In this document: positions 9,388 to 16,719 of the stretch, in pieces
Layout: each line of letters starts with the position of its first letter
How positions within the stretch are numbered: the stretch's first letter is position 1
Assembly (NCBI GenBank): GCA_037440065.1
Contig: JBBIUV010000016.1
Span: forward strand, 806,001-870,000
DNA from: UBA1563 sp037440065
GTDB taxonomy: Bacteria > Bacteroidota > Ignavibacteria > Ignavibacteriales > Ignavibacteriaceae
Direction: 5' to 3'
DNA length: 64,000 bases
Notes under the pieces: model-generated
The model's database searches: none
Told to the model about the DNA's origin: nothing
The model's input: only the letters and a program-made list of their open reading frames with translations
Made by a program: the position numbers and the translations under genes

Positions 9388-9669
9388 ATGAAGTCATCAA
9401 GTTCAATTTTGGTTTTCCTTTCAATGGTATTAATTACTTTCTTACTCTTTGGCTGCGCGCATCAACCGCTGCCCGCTACGCCGGGCGCACCCGGATTTTT
9501 CCACGGATTATTACACGGCTTTATTGCCCCCGTTGCATTTTTTGTAAGTTTGTTTACCGATTACCGCATCTATCAATTCCCGAATAGCGGGTTATGGTAT
9601 GACTTTGGTTTTATGATTGGAATAAGCGGATTTAGCGGAGGAATCTTCAAAGCGTCACGGCATAAATAG
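9388..9669 (+). CDS. small membrane lipoprotein, unknown function
   Basis: 93 residues. The start has a strong ribosome-binding site (AAAAGGAG, spaced 6 nt). The N terminus is a lipoprotein signal with lipobox LLFGC (Cys-23), followed by a Pro/Gly/His-rich stretch and two short hydrophobic segments. I recognise similarity to small unnamed proteins of the kind found in several bacteria, but no function. It is preceded by the promoter core at 9215 and followed by REP-like palindromes, and sits just outside the cassette array. Confidence 0.75.
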   Translation: MKSSSSILVFLSMVLITFLLFGCAHQPLPATPGAPGFFHGLLHGFIAPVAFFVSLFTDYRIYQFPNSGLWYDFGFMIGISGFSGGIFKASRHK

Positions 9670-9710
9670 TAATTGATAAGTCACCTTACGCATTATTAAA
9701 CTATTTATAG

Positions 9711-9834
9711 CCACGAGCTTTAGCTCGTGGGATAATAAACAAAAAAATGTGAATGGCTTTAGCCAAAATAGCTGTAGAATTTGGCTAAAGCCTAATTCTC
9801 GGTAGTAATTTGATCCCCCACATAAATGTCGGGG
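9711..9834. repeat. REP-like palindrome cluster
   Basis: Three adjacent inverted repeats: CCACGAGCTTTAGCTCGTGG (9711-9730), GGCTTTAGCC (9755-9764) facing GGCTAAAGCC (9783-9792), and CCCCACATAAATGTCGGGG (about 9816-9834). Short GC-rich palindromes of the GGCTTTAGCC kind are typical of REP/BIME elements mobilised by IS200-like REP-associated transposases. No transposase is in the window. They sit right before the first cassette. Confidence 0.7.
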
Positions 9835-9922
9835 CAATTCAATTATGTGACATAATAGTTTTAATGTGCATAAGTTATTTAACTTTTTCTTCTTCTGTCA
9901 ATTATTTAGCGAGGTAAAATAA

Positions 9923-10174
9923 ATGGAAATACTACTCTTCATTCTTTTCGCTGTTATAGTTATTTCAGTAACAATATATTTTTCATTGCGGGATACAAAG
10001 AAATGTCCAAATTGTAACAGCAAAAACATTACAAAAACCGGGAAGAATATTCATGAAGAAGAAACTTCGCTCGTAATCATCAGTTCTCCAATTTCATATC
10101 ATAAATTGGAATATAAGTGTAATGAGTGCGGACATCTCTTTTTATTAAAACAGAGAGCTCTACTTTTTGAATAA
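9923..10174 (+). CDS. cassette 1: small membrane protein with zinc-ribbon-like cysteines
   Basis: 83 residues, start supported by GAGG 8 nt upstream. One N-terminal transmembrane helix (residues about 3-23) is followed by a cytosolic or periplasmic domain with two Cys pairs, CPNC and CNEC, about 37 residues apart, likely binding zinc. Function unknown. The cassette probably begins at GTTATTT (9874), and the stop codon lies inside its own R'' box GAATAAC (10169-10175). Its last 19 codons or so are duplicated at 16589-16648. Confidence 0.7.
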   Translation: MEILLFILFAVIVISVTIYFSLRDTKKCPNCNSKNITKTGKNIHEEETSLVIISSPISYHKLEYKCNECGHLFLLKQRALLFE

Positions 10175-10490
10175 CTTGTAAAGAGTAGGTTAATTCTCCG
10201 AACCGACCATGCGTTTGGTAATTACCCAAAACCTTTTTACGTTTGTTTGTACAAATAATTAAGAAAATAGGTGGCTTTATTTCTGAGTTAGTTTTACATA
10301 GAACATTCTTTCCAGACGGGGTCTTCCCCTCTCCCCTTTTACATTCCGCAAACAATGAACCGGTAAATAATAATAGTTTAATAAATAGTCTTTTTTTAAT
10401 TAACAAAACAATTAGAATGATATCATGCAGCTGCACGCCGGATTTCATTCCAAAATCAATAATTCAGTGCTGTATAAGCAAAAGTTAGGG
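10169..10490 (+). repeat. attC site 1 with repeat copy 1
   Basis: R'' GAATAAC (10169-10175) and R' GTTAGGG (10484-10490). From about 10191 it contains the first copy of the conserved block of about 300 bp shared with attC 4, 7 and 9, including the promoter core and a degenerate form of the ATGATATC inverted repeat near its end. The 322-bp length is far above the usual attC range. Confidence 0.65.
10214..10245 (+). promoter_or_regulatory. promoter inside repeat copy 1
   Basis: TTTG (10214-10217), 20 nt, TACGTTTG (10238-10245). Fits the Bacteroidota housekeeping promoter consensus and points to cassette 2. The spacer contains the palindrome GGTAATTACC. Confidence 0.6.
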
Positions 10491-10503
10491 CTTTGGCTTT
10501 TTT

Positions 10504-10986
10504 ATGAATCTTTTTGTTTTATTACCTCTTTTTTCTCCGTTAAGTTGTATTGGTTTTATAATCTTGATATACAGGGTTAATGTATCAGAGAATGAAATTA
10601 ATAAAACTATAAAATATTATTCTATTCTTTCGCTCATTTGGTCTTTGATATTATTTGGAATTAGTTTTTTATTCTTGCTTCATTATGCTGAGGAAGAAAA
10701 TAGATTTATAATCATCGTTTTTAGTTTTCAATATTTATTAATAACCGCAATATTGATTTGTTCATTAATTTTTAGAAAAGATAAAATACCATTTTTAACT
10801 TCCGCTGCTTTCCTATTAATAATATCATTTGTTCCATATATTTTATCTTTAATCAGTTATCAAAGTGGGGACGATGCTCCTGTTATGGCATTAATTTTAT
10901 TTTTTGGTTTTCCAATGATAGCGTCAATGGTTTCTGGTATGCGAATATTTTTATATACAAGAAAAATTATGGAAAAATTAAATTAA
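10504..10986 (+). CDS. cassette 2: integral membrane protein, unknown
   Basis: 160 residues with four or five hydrophobic segments (about 4-24, 39-60, 69-92, 98-118 and 127-148) and very few charged residues outside short loops. No family recognised. The start lies only 13 nt after GTTAGGG and has no clear ribosome-binding site. The cassette end CCCTAAC is complementary to its start GTTAGGG. Confidence 0.6.
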   Translation: MNLFVLLPLFSPLSCIGFIILIYRVNVSENEINKTIKYYSILSLIWSLILFGISFLFLLHYAEEENRFIIIVFSFQYLLITAILICSLIFRKDKIPFLTSAAFLLIISFVPYILSLISYQSGDDAPVMALILFFGFPMIASMVSGMRIFLYTRKIMEKLN

Positions 10987-10996
10987 ATTTAAAAAA

Positions 10997-11182
10997 CCCT
11001 AACATGCACCTCAACCACGACCGTTTCAATGGATCGGTGGATTTGGTGTTTTCGGGTTTTGTTTTTCGTTCGGCAGTATTGTGCTAACGGTTCTAAATAA
11101 GTAAACGATTAAATAAATATGGCGGTTGTAACTAACCCGACGAAGCTTTCTGGGTTGCGGCATAGCAGCAGCGCCGTTATGT
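10997..11182 (+). repeat. attC site 2
   Basis: 186 bp from R'' CCCTAAC (10997-11003), followed by the L''-like CCTCAACCACGACCG, to R' GTTATGT (11176-11182). It does not contain the conserved promoter block. Confidence 0.75.
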
Positions 11183-11214
11183 AACTTTAAAAATCATTTA
11201 TGAAGGAAAGAATA

Positions 11215-11724
11215 ATGTTTCAATTCTTTAAAAAAAGGAAATATGATTTAATTGATGATCTTTCACCAGAAACTGATAAATTCTTATCGGAGTCCATACT
11301 TGAACATAACAAAAACATCGACGAATTAAATAATATTTGGGGATTTTCTAATTTCAAAAGATGGGAATTTGATCAATATTCTGGAATTTTCCGTTTATAT
11401 TTTGATACAAATTCTCTTGTTGAAGCTAAAGGACAAATATTTGGTAGTTGGCATAAACGTAATAAAACTTGGGAATGGTCATGGAACAATCCAAACGATG
11501 AAGAATCAATGAAAATTGATTCAAAAAAAATTAAAGAATATGGTGAAAAAAATGATCTTAAGTATCTTATTTCTGGTTTTGTTCCGTGCCTAACAGAATT
11601 ACATGCAACTTATTTATCAGCAATTTCTGAGAAAGTTACCAATTCTCAAGGTGTTTATCCTGGTGATGCTGGAGACCTTATAGTATTTATTGGATTAAAA
11701 GAATTATCTAGAATAAATTCCTAA
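11215..11724 (+). CDS. cassette 3: DUF6882-like protein
   Basis: 169 residues from the ATG at 11215, preferred over the in-frame ATG at 11200 because AAGGA falls 8 nt before it. The pattern WEFDQYSGIFRLYF, then GQIFGSWHKRNKTWEWSWNNP, resembles the DUF6882 group of small soluble proteins of unknown function, in which tryptophans recur at these places. That assignment is from memory of the pattern and is tentative. Cassette ends: GTTATGTA at the start and TACATAAC at the end, complementary over 8 bp. Confidence 0.6.
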   Translation: MFQFFKKRKYDLIDDLSPETDKFLSESILEHNKNIDELNNIWGFSNFKRWEFDQYSGIFRLYFDTNSLVEAKGQIFGSWHKRNKTWEWSWNNPNDEESMKIDSKKIKEYGEKNDLKYLISGFVPCLTELHATYLSAISEKVTNSQGVYPGDAGDLIVFIGLKELSRINS

Positions 11725-11741
11725 GAATACTCTTAAAAGCT

Positions 11742-11926
11742 ACATAACCTCTTTAATAAGTAAAAAGTCAAGGGAAAAATAGAATCCCTTAAACAACCAA
11801 AATCTCGGATGCTTGACTAAAATGTTCTTAATAATTAAATGGTTCGTTTTATTTATAAAACGAGAATGGAAATCTTTAAATAATTAATACGGCAATGTTG
11901 GTTTTTAACATAACATGCCGTTAAGC
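11742..11926 (+). repeat. attC site 3
   Basis: 185 bp from R'' ACATAAC (11742-11748) to R' GTTAAGC (11920-11926). Its last 50 bp or so (a TAATTAATA ... TTTTAACATAACA segment) resemble the end of attC 6, and its opening ACCTCTTTAAT recurs in attC 4, so the sites share ancestry. Confidence 0.65.
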
Positions 11927-11999
11927 CGTGACATAATAATTAATGGTATTATAACATTTATAGTGTAAAGGAAAACAATCATATGGAAAAAAGGAACTT

Positions 12000-12395
12000 A
12001 TGAAAATTACTTTGTCTTTCGAAATGCGACAGAACTATATGTTTGTGAAGGCAACCGGTGTTTTTTCTGTACAAGACGCAATTGATACAATTCCGAAAGC
12101 ACTTGCAACTGCGGATTCATTTGGAGCCACTCGCATCTTGGTCGACTGTCTCGAGCTTACTGGTGCACCATCAGTAGCCGATTATTACCAATACAGTAAA
12201 AGTGTTGCGGCAGAATTCTTGAAGACTTCAAGAATTAGCATGAAAAAAGTATATAGAGCTGCGTATGTGGCCAAACCACCTATATTTGACGAACATCTAT
12301 TTATTGAATTAGTTGCATTAAATCGTGGGGCAACTGTCAAGCTTTTTGAGAATACTACTGATGCAATTGCCTGGTTGGAGAGTCAAGGATCATAG
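12000..12395 (+). CDS. cassette 4: SpoIIAA/STAS-like small protein
   Basis: 131 residues, soluble. The alternation of strands and helices (KITLSFEMRQNYMFVKATGVFSV, then RILVDCLELTG, then AYVAKPPI and ENTTDAIAWLESQ at the C terminus) resembles SpoIIAA/STAS-like proteins, which often end with a W-L motif; function unknown. AAGGA precedes the ATG. A seven-codon frame (MEKRNL) ends across the start codon and might couple translation. The GC content appears slightly higher than in neighbouring cassettes. Confidence 0.65.
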   Translation: MKITLSFEMRQNYMFVKATGVFSVQDAIDTIPKALATADSFGATRILVDCLELTGAPSVADYYQYSKSVAAEFLKTSRISMKKVYRAAYVAKPPIFDEHLFIELVALNRGATVKLFENTTDAIAWLESQGS

Positions 12396-12448
12396 TAGTG
12401 TGGCCTTACCTCTTTAATCAACCAGGGGTGGATAAATAATTAAAAATC

Positions 12449-12475
12449 CCCGCTAAAGGCGGGTAATCATTTTTT
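12449..12475 (+). terminator. terminator-like hairpin before repeat copy 2
   Basis: CCCGC (12449-12453) can pair with GCGGG (12459-12463), followed after a few bases by a T-rich stretch to 12475. It would end the cassette 4 transcript just before the promoter at 12536. The stem is short and the T run is offset, so efficiency is uncertain. Confidence 0.45.
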
Positions 12476-12535
12476 GCATTTGGCTTTTCTGGAAATTGGA
12501 ACTCAACTGTGGTAATTCTCCGAACCGACAATGCG

Positions 12536-12567
12536 TTTGGTAATTACCCAAAACCTTTTTACGTTTG
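12536..12567 (+). promoter_or_regulatory. promoter inside repeat copy 2
   Basis: TTTG (12536-12539), 20 nt, TACGTTTG (12560-12567), pointing to the WGR-like cassette 5. Confidence 0.6.
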
Positions 12568-12828
12568 TTTGTACTAATAATTAAGAAAATAGGTGGCTTT
12601 ATTTCTGAGTTAGTTTTACATAGAACATTCTTTCCAGACGGGGTCTTCTCCTCTCCCCTTTTACATACCATAAACAATGAACCGGCAAATAATTATAGTT
12701 TAATAAATAGTGTTTTTTTAATAAATAAAACAATTGGAACGATATCCCGCAACTGCACGCCGGATATCATTCCCACACTAATAAACATGTGCAGCATAAG
12801 TAATAGTTAGGCAATAGGTAAATCAATT

Positions 12829-13305
12829 ATGTTTAAACTTTATAAATTTACAGATAACAAAAAAGAATATTGGGAAACTTGGGATAATGAAAATGGAACT
12901 CATACTGTTCATTGGGGAAAATTAGGTGAAAAAGGTGAATCAAAAATTATAAAGTCTTCTATGTTCAAAAAAGCTGAAACAATAATTCAAAAAGAAATTG
13001 ATGAATTGATAAGCAAAGGTTTTCAACCCATAGAAGATGATGAACAAAATAGATTGATCATTGAATATTCCATCGATGGTATGGGGACAGAAGAAGATTT
13101 AGAAAAAAGACATCGTTTGGAAAATCAAATGAATGAAACTCTTGGATGGACTGGTTTGGGTCATTGTGATGGTGGAAGCATTGGAAACGGTACTATGGAA
13201 GTTTGTAATTATGTTGTTGATTTCGAATTAGCTAAAGAAATTATTGCCAATAAATTAATCGAAACAGAATTTTCAGATTATAATAGAATTTATTTGGAAG
13301 AATAG
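12829..13305 (+). CDS. cassette 5: WGR-domain-like protein
   Basis: 158 residues. The first 60 residues (YKFTDNKKEYWETWDN, then HTVHWGKLGEKGE) look like a WGR domain, a small nucleic-acid-associated fold found in PARPs and in many bacterial proteins of unknown role. The remainder includes GLGHCDGGSIGNGTMEVCNY and an acidic C terminus; no catalytic motif is recognised. Cassette ends GTTAGGCAA and TTGCCTAAC are complementary over 9 bp. Confidence 0.7.
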   Translation: MFKLYKFTDNKKEYWETWDNENGTHTVHWGKLGEKGESKIIKSSMFKKAETIIQKEIDELISKGFQPIEDDEQNRLIIEYSIDGMGTEEDLEKRHRLENQMNETLGWTGLGHCDGGSIGNGTMEVCNYVVDFELAKEIIANKLIETEFSDYNRIYLEE

Positions 13306-13312
13306 TTCAATT

Positions 13313-13441
13313 GCCTAACGAGCGCCTCAACCCCGCCTGCCATTTTGGGTTTGGCGATTTTGTGATTTTTTAATTTTGGCTTTTGTGTTTTTACTTGTCT
13401 TCCCTGCTGTGGGCTGCACGTTAGGCGCAACGGCGTTATAA
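13313..13441 (+). repeat. attC site 5
   Basis: 129 bp, the most classical site here. It begins GCCTAACGAGCGCCTCAAC (R''-L'') and ends with TTAGGCGCAACGGCGTTATAA (L'-R'). R' is taken as GTTATAA (13435-13441); an alternative GTTAGGC lies at 13420-13426. Confidence 0.8.
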
Positions 13442-13508
13442 ACTTAGTTTATTGAAATAAGTTATGAATAAAATGATAGTTTGTTAATACAGAGGTGGAA
13501 ATAAATAT

Positions 13509-13961
13509 ATGACTACAGTAGTAAATAAAATAGAAAACAAATCAGATGAATCTATACAAAGTCCTTTTACCCAAACTTTTTTCCACGGGACAAAAGCTGA
13601 TATAAAAATTGGTAAATTTATTGAAGTCGGTTTTAACTCAAACTTTGGACAAAATAGAAAAGCAAAATATATTTATCTAACAGCTACTTTGGATGCAGCT
13701 ATTTGGGGAGCTGAACTCGCTTTAGGCGAAGGACGTGAAAGAATTTATTTAGTAGAGGCAACGGGTCCTATCGAGGATGATCCCAATTTAACGGATAAAA
13801 AATTTCCTGGTAATCCAACAATGTCTTACCGCTCAAAACAACGGGTTAAAGTTGTTGGCGAGGTTACTATTTGGCGAGGGCACTCACCGGAACAACTCAA
13901 AGCAATGAAAAACGGATTAGCAAAACTTAAAAAAGAAGGTGTTGAGGCAATAGAAGATTGA
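13509..13961 (+). CDS. arr: cassette 6: rifampin ADP-ribosyltransferase
   Basis: 150 residues, close to full-length Arr. The core FFHGTKAD, FNSNFG, AKYIYLTATLDAA, GPIEDDPNLTDKKFPGNP and GEVTIWRGHSPEQL is characteristic of the family. The residues equivalent to catalytic His-19, Tyr-49 and Asp-84 of the mycobacterial enzyme appear as His-26, Tyr-56 and Asp-91, all shifted by 7. Arr inactivates rifamycins by ADP-ribosylation with NAD. arr genes are well-known integron cassettes, so this gene supports the array call. Activity against rifampin is inferred, since environmental Arr may act on other compounds. Confidence 0.93.
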   Translation: MTTVVNKIENKSDESIQSPFTQTFFHGTKADIKIGKFIEVGFNSNFGQNRKAKYIYLTATLDAAIWGAELALGEGRERIYLVEATGPIEDDPNLTDKKFPGNPTMSYRSKQRVKVVGEVTIWRGHSPEQLKAMKNGLAKLKKEGVEAIED

Positions 13962-14008
13962 TATGATGCTAATTGGAAGAATTTATAAATAAATTTTATT
14001 ATAAATGA

Positions 14009-14166
14009 ATATAACCCGCTCAACACAACGGCCCAACCAGAGACGCACAGTCTATTTTGGTTATGCAATGTTGGCGTTATTGTATTTTGAATTTTGAAAA
14101 TTGGATATTGAGATATTTAATAATTAATATGTCAGTGTTGCATTTTAACATAACACATCGTTAGGC
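14009..14166 (+). repeat. attC site 6
   Basis: 158 bp from R'' ATATAAC (14009-14015), followed by CCGCTCAACACAACGG, to R' GTTAGGC (14160-14166). An internal TTGGCGTTATTG (14071-14082) could be the end of a shorter first site, so two sites may have fused here. The second part resembles the end of attC 3. Confidence 0.7.
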
Positions 14167-14184
14167 ATGTAAAAAAAGATAATT

Positions 14185-14685
14185 ATGATTAGAAAATTAT
14201 TTTTGTTCTCTGTTTTATTAACCTTTTCAAATGCGATTTATATTGCACAAACGATAGTAGATAAACAAAAAATACACTGCTATAATGAAAAGATTAGATT
14301 TAATATTAAGGAGAGAATTTATAGAGATACAGTTGTTTCATTTCGCAATTACCGTAATAACAACACCGATAAAAGGATTATATGTAACAACGATATAGTA
14401 GATATAAATATTGATAAATTGATTTGGGAGTGTGAGTATATTTCAATATTTCTAAAATACCAAAAAAGGCATAATCATATTTCTATAGTATCATATAATC
14501 GTATAGACAAAAGACACTTTATTGCTTCTTTTTATTTGTGCGATAAAAATTCAAAAGAAACTAATGAAATGGTACGGTTTAAAATTGAGGATTATAAAAT
14601 AATTGGAATAAATGTCATCCCGAGTCTTGTTGGAGGTTTTGTCCCGATTGATGAATTTGAGAATCCGAAAGACATTATTTTTTGA
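14185..14685 (+). CDS. cassette 7: secreted protein, unknown
   Basis: 166 residues. The N terminus (MIRKLFLFSVLLTFSNAIYIAQ) is a plausible signal peptide. The mature part is rich in Ile, Asn, Lys and Arg with no recognised motif. No Shine-Dalgarno sequence is seen. Cassette ends GTTAGGCAT and ATGCCAAAC are complementary over 8 of 9 positions. The gene is among the most AT-rich in the window. Confidence 0.55.
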   Translation: MIRKLFLFSVLLTFSNAIYIAQTIVDKQKIHCYNEKIRFNIKERIYRDTVVSFRNYRNNNTDKRIICNNDIVDINIDKLIWECEYISIFLKYQKRHNHISIVSYNRIDKRHFIASFYLCDKNSKETNEMVRFKIEDYKIIGINVIPSLVGGFVPIDEFENPKDIIF

Positions 14686-14703
14686 TTAAATAGGCTTAAT
14701 TAT

Positions 14704-15093
14704 GCCAAACCCGCGTCCCAGCCGGACCGTCCCGGTAAAGGCGGGTAATCTTTTTTCTCATTGGTTTTTCTGGAAATTGGAACATAAGTACGGTAATTCT
14801 CCGAACCGACCATGCGTTTGGTAATTACCTAAAACCTTTTTACGTTTGTTTGTACAAATAATTAAGAAAATAGGTGGCTTTATTTCTGAGTTAGTTTTAC
14901 ATAGAACATTCTTTCCAGACGGGGTCTTCCCCTCTCCCCTTTTACATTCCGCAAACAATGAACCGGCAAATAATAATAATTTAATAAACAGTCATTTTTT
15001 AATAAATAAAACAATTGGAATGATATCCCGCAACTGCACGCTGGATATCATTCCCACACTAATAAACATGTGCAGCATAAGTAATAGTTAGCT
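14704..15093 (+). repeat. attC site 7 with repeat copy 3
   Basis: R'' GCCAAAC (14704-14710) followed by CCGCGTCCCAGCCGGACCG, and R' GTTAGCT (15087-15093). Repeat copy 3 begins near 14793 and includes the promoter core and a perfect 12-bp inverted repeat GGAATGATATCC (15017-15028) / GGATATCATTCC (15043-15054). A weak hairpin CCCG...CGGG with six T lies at about 14731-14756. Confidence 0.65.
14817..14848 (+). promoter_or_regulatory. promoter inside repeat copy 3
   Basis: TTTG (14817-14820), 20 nt, TACGTTTG (14841-14848), pointing to cassette 8. Confidence 0.6.
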
Positions 15094-15106
15094 AGCAAAG
15101 TATATT

Positions 15107-15532
15107 ATGAATCATTTTGCCATAAAATTAATATCAAATAAAAGGAATAGCTTTAATAGGTTGGTCTTTTTATTGATAGCAATATTGTATTCTTTTGCTT
15201 GTGTTAATAGTTTGTTGCAATATCCATTTACAAAAAGTAGTCTTGGTGTGTCTTATGTTTTATTGTGGTGTATTCCGACAATATTACTTCTTATTCATTT
15301 CTTTTTTAACCGACTCATTACATGGCTAATACTTGTTATTCTATTATCAACAATGTATATAATCTCTAGTGTCGGGAAATTGAAAGAGGCTTGGTATTGG
15401 AGCCAAGGTATAAAATGGGAGCCAACTGATTTCTGGAAAGCATTATTAATAAACGTAGCATTATTTGTTTTTGGTTTAGGATTGCTTTATTTGTTGAGAC
15501 CAAAAATAAATAAAATACAAAGTGCTAGCTAA
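15107..15532 (+). CDS. cassette 8: integral membrane protein, unknown
   Basis: 141 residues with four hydrophobic segments (about 17-35, 44-64, 70-88 and 112-130). No family recognised. Cassette ends GTTAGCTAGC and GCTAGCTAAC are perfectly complementary over 10 bp, and the TAA stop codon is part of the R'' box. Confidence 0.6.
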   Translation: MNHFAIKLISNKRNSFNRLVFLLIAILYSFACVNSLLQYPFTKSSLGVSYVLLWCIPTILLLIHFFFNRLITWLILVILLSTMYIISSVGKLKEAWYWSQGIKWEPTDFWKALLINVALFVFGLGLLYLLRPKINKIQSAS

Positions 15533-15714
15533 CCCGCTCTTCCACCCGACCTCTTCTTTTCAGAGTGGCAATTGTGTGGTTATTGGGATTGGTTGACAAA
15601 GTAGGCGTAGTAATAAAGTTTGTTCAAATAAATAAATAAATTAAAAATTATTGGCAGTTGTTTTTAAGCGGCATTCCTGTTCTGGGGCGCCGGTTAGCGG
15701 CAACAACGTTAGGT
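15527..15714 (+). repeat. attC site 8
   Basis: 188 bp from R'' AGCTAAC (15527-15533), with CCGCTCTTCCACCCGACC, to R' GTTAGGT (15708-15714). It is clearly related to attC 10: both share the CTCTTCCACCCGACC opening and CTTCTTTTCAGAG, and a similar AT-rich middle. Confidence 0.75.
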
Positions 15715-15725
15715 TGAATAATTAA

Positions 15726-16487
15726 ATGAATTCAAAAAGTCTATTTATATCCGTTATTATTTCAAAGATTTTCATAATATTTATATCATTATTTCTTTGG
15801 TCATCATGCCGAAATAATTCAGATGATGAAGAGATAAAAACTAATTATCTGACATCAGCAAAATATAACTTTAACAATAACTTAAAAGCTGAAGCTATAA
15901 AATATTGTGACAAAGCTTTAACCATTGATTCCCTTTATAAGGAAGCATTATTTCTAAAGATATTGTCAATGGATGGATTAAAAAAATATGATGATTATTT
16001 AAATAACCTGAATAAACTTTTACGCATTGATAGTCTACATTATGATGGTTATTTGTATCGTGCAGAATATTTTATGAATTCTCAAGAATATTCAAGTTCA
16101 ATAAACGATTATAAAAAAGCAATTACTATAGAACCTAAAAATGAGCTTGCTTTTGCATTATTAGGAAATTGTTATAATGCAATGGAAGAAAAGGATTCCG
16201 CATTATATTATTTTAATAAATGCATCCAAATTAATCCCAATAGCCCATTTGGTTATAATCAAAGAGGGGGTTTTTTCTTCACGAATATGGAATTCAAAAA
16301 AGCTTATGATGATTTAACACATTCGGTTAGTCTCGATAGCACTGATGCTTATCCTCTCTATAATCTTGGTGTATTGAAATACAGTATTCAAAAAAAATAT
16401 GATGAGGGATGCGCTGATATGAAAAAAGCATTCGAATTAGGTTATGCTGGTTCAAAAGATTTTTATGAACAAAGATGTGTTAAATAA
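15726..16487 (+). CDS. cassette 9: TPR-repeat lipoprotein
   Basis: 253 residues. The hydrophobic N terminus ends LFLWSSC, a near-lipobox (Cys-29). At least four TPR-like units follow (for example AEAIKYCDKALTIDSLYKEA, then SSINDYKKAITIEPKNELAFALLG, then ALYYFNKCIQINPNSPFGY). Likely a protein-interaction scaffold at the membrane surface; partner unknown. Cassette ends GTTAGGTTGAA and TTCAACCTAAC are perfectly complementary over 11 bp. Confidence 0.75.
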   Translation: MNSKSLFISVIISKIFIIFISLFLWSSCRNNSDDEEIKTNYLTSAKYNFNNNLKAEAIKYCDKALTIDSLYKEALFLKILSMDGLKKYDDYLNNLNKLLRIDSLHYDGYLYRAEYFMNSQEYSSSINDYKKAITIEPKNELAFALLGNCYNAMEEKDSALYYFNKCIQINPNSPFGYNQRGGFFFTNMEFKKAYDDLTHSVSLDSTDAYPLYNLGVLKYSIQKKYDEGCADMKKAFELGYAGSKDFYEQRCVK

Positions 16488-16524
16488 ACCAGTTTCAACC
16501 TAACCCGCCTCTCAACACAGCCGC

Positions 16525-16551
16525 CCCGCCAAAGGCGGGCAAACTTTTTTT
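16525..16551 (+). terminator. terminator-like hairpin in attC 9
   Basis: CCCGCC (16525-16530), AAA loop, GGCGGG (16534-16539), then a T run (16545-16551) after five bases. Placed to stop the TPR-protein transcript ahead of the promoter at 16688. Confidence 0.55.
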
Positions 16552-16588
16552 GCATTTGGCTTTTATATAGCTATTGGCTTTGTTGGAA

Positions 16589-16648
16589 AAGTGTAATGAT
16601 TACGGACATCTCTTTTTATTAAAACAGAGAGCTCTACTTTTTGAATAA
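16589..16648 (+). pseudogene. duplicated 3' end of the cassette 1 gene
   Basis: This segment matches 10115-10174, the last codons and stop of the zinc-ribbon protein, with only a few substitutions, and the match continues into the repeat block at a constant offset of 6474 bp. There is no start or body of the gene. It records a past copying of the cassette 1/attC 1 junction into attC 9. Confidence 0.75.
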
Positions 16649-16687
16649 CTTGCAAAGAGTAGGTTAATTCTCCGAACCGACAATGCG

Positions 16688-16719
16688 TTTGGTAATTACC
16701 CAAAACCTTTTTACGTTTG
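16688..16719 (+). promoter_or_regulatory. promoter inside repeat copy 4
   Basis: TTTG (16688-16691), 20 nt, TACGTTTG (16712-16719), pointing to the kinase-like/deoxyribosyltransferase-like cassette 10. Confidence 0.6.

Larger units (their letters stand above)
12404..12812 (+). repeat. attC site 4 with repeat copy 2
   Basis: R'' is degenerate (CCTTACC, 12404-12410) and R' is GTTAGGC (12806-12812). From about 12513 it holds repeat copy 2, with promoter core and inverted repeat GGAACGATATCC (12736-12747) / GGATATCATTCC (12762-12773). A hairpin with a T run lies before it. Length 409 bp. Confidence 0.65.

Noticed and set aside
10080..10448. Minus-strand frames within the repeats (also at 12453-12677, 14758-14958 and 16563-16784) with a shared GEGKTPSGKNVLC segment
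   Set aside because: They run antisense to the cassettes across promoter and inverted-repeat sequence, end at different places and have no start signals; best explained as chance frames in a duplicated non-coding block.
10243..10488. 81-residue plus-strand frame that recurs at 12565-12810 and 14846-15091
   Set aside because: It starts at a TTG that overlaps the promoter -7 box, so it could not be translated from its own promoter; there is no ribosome-binding site, and the conservation is of the DNA repeat as a whole.
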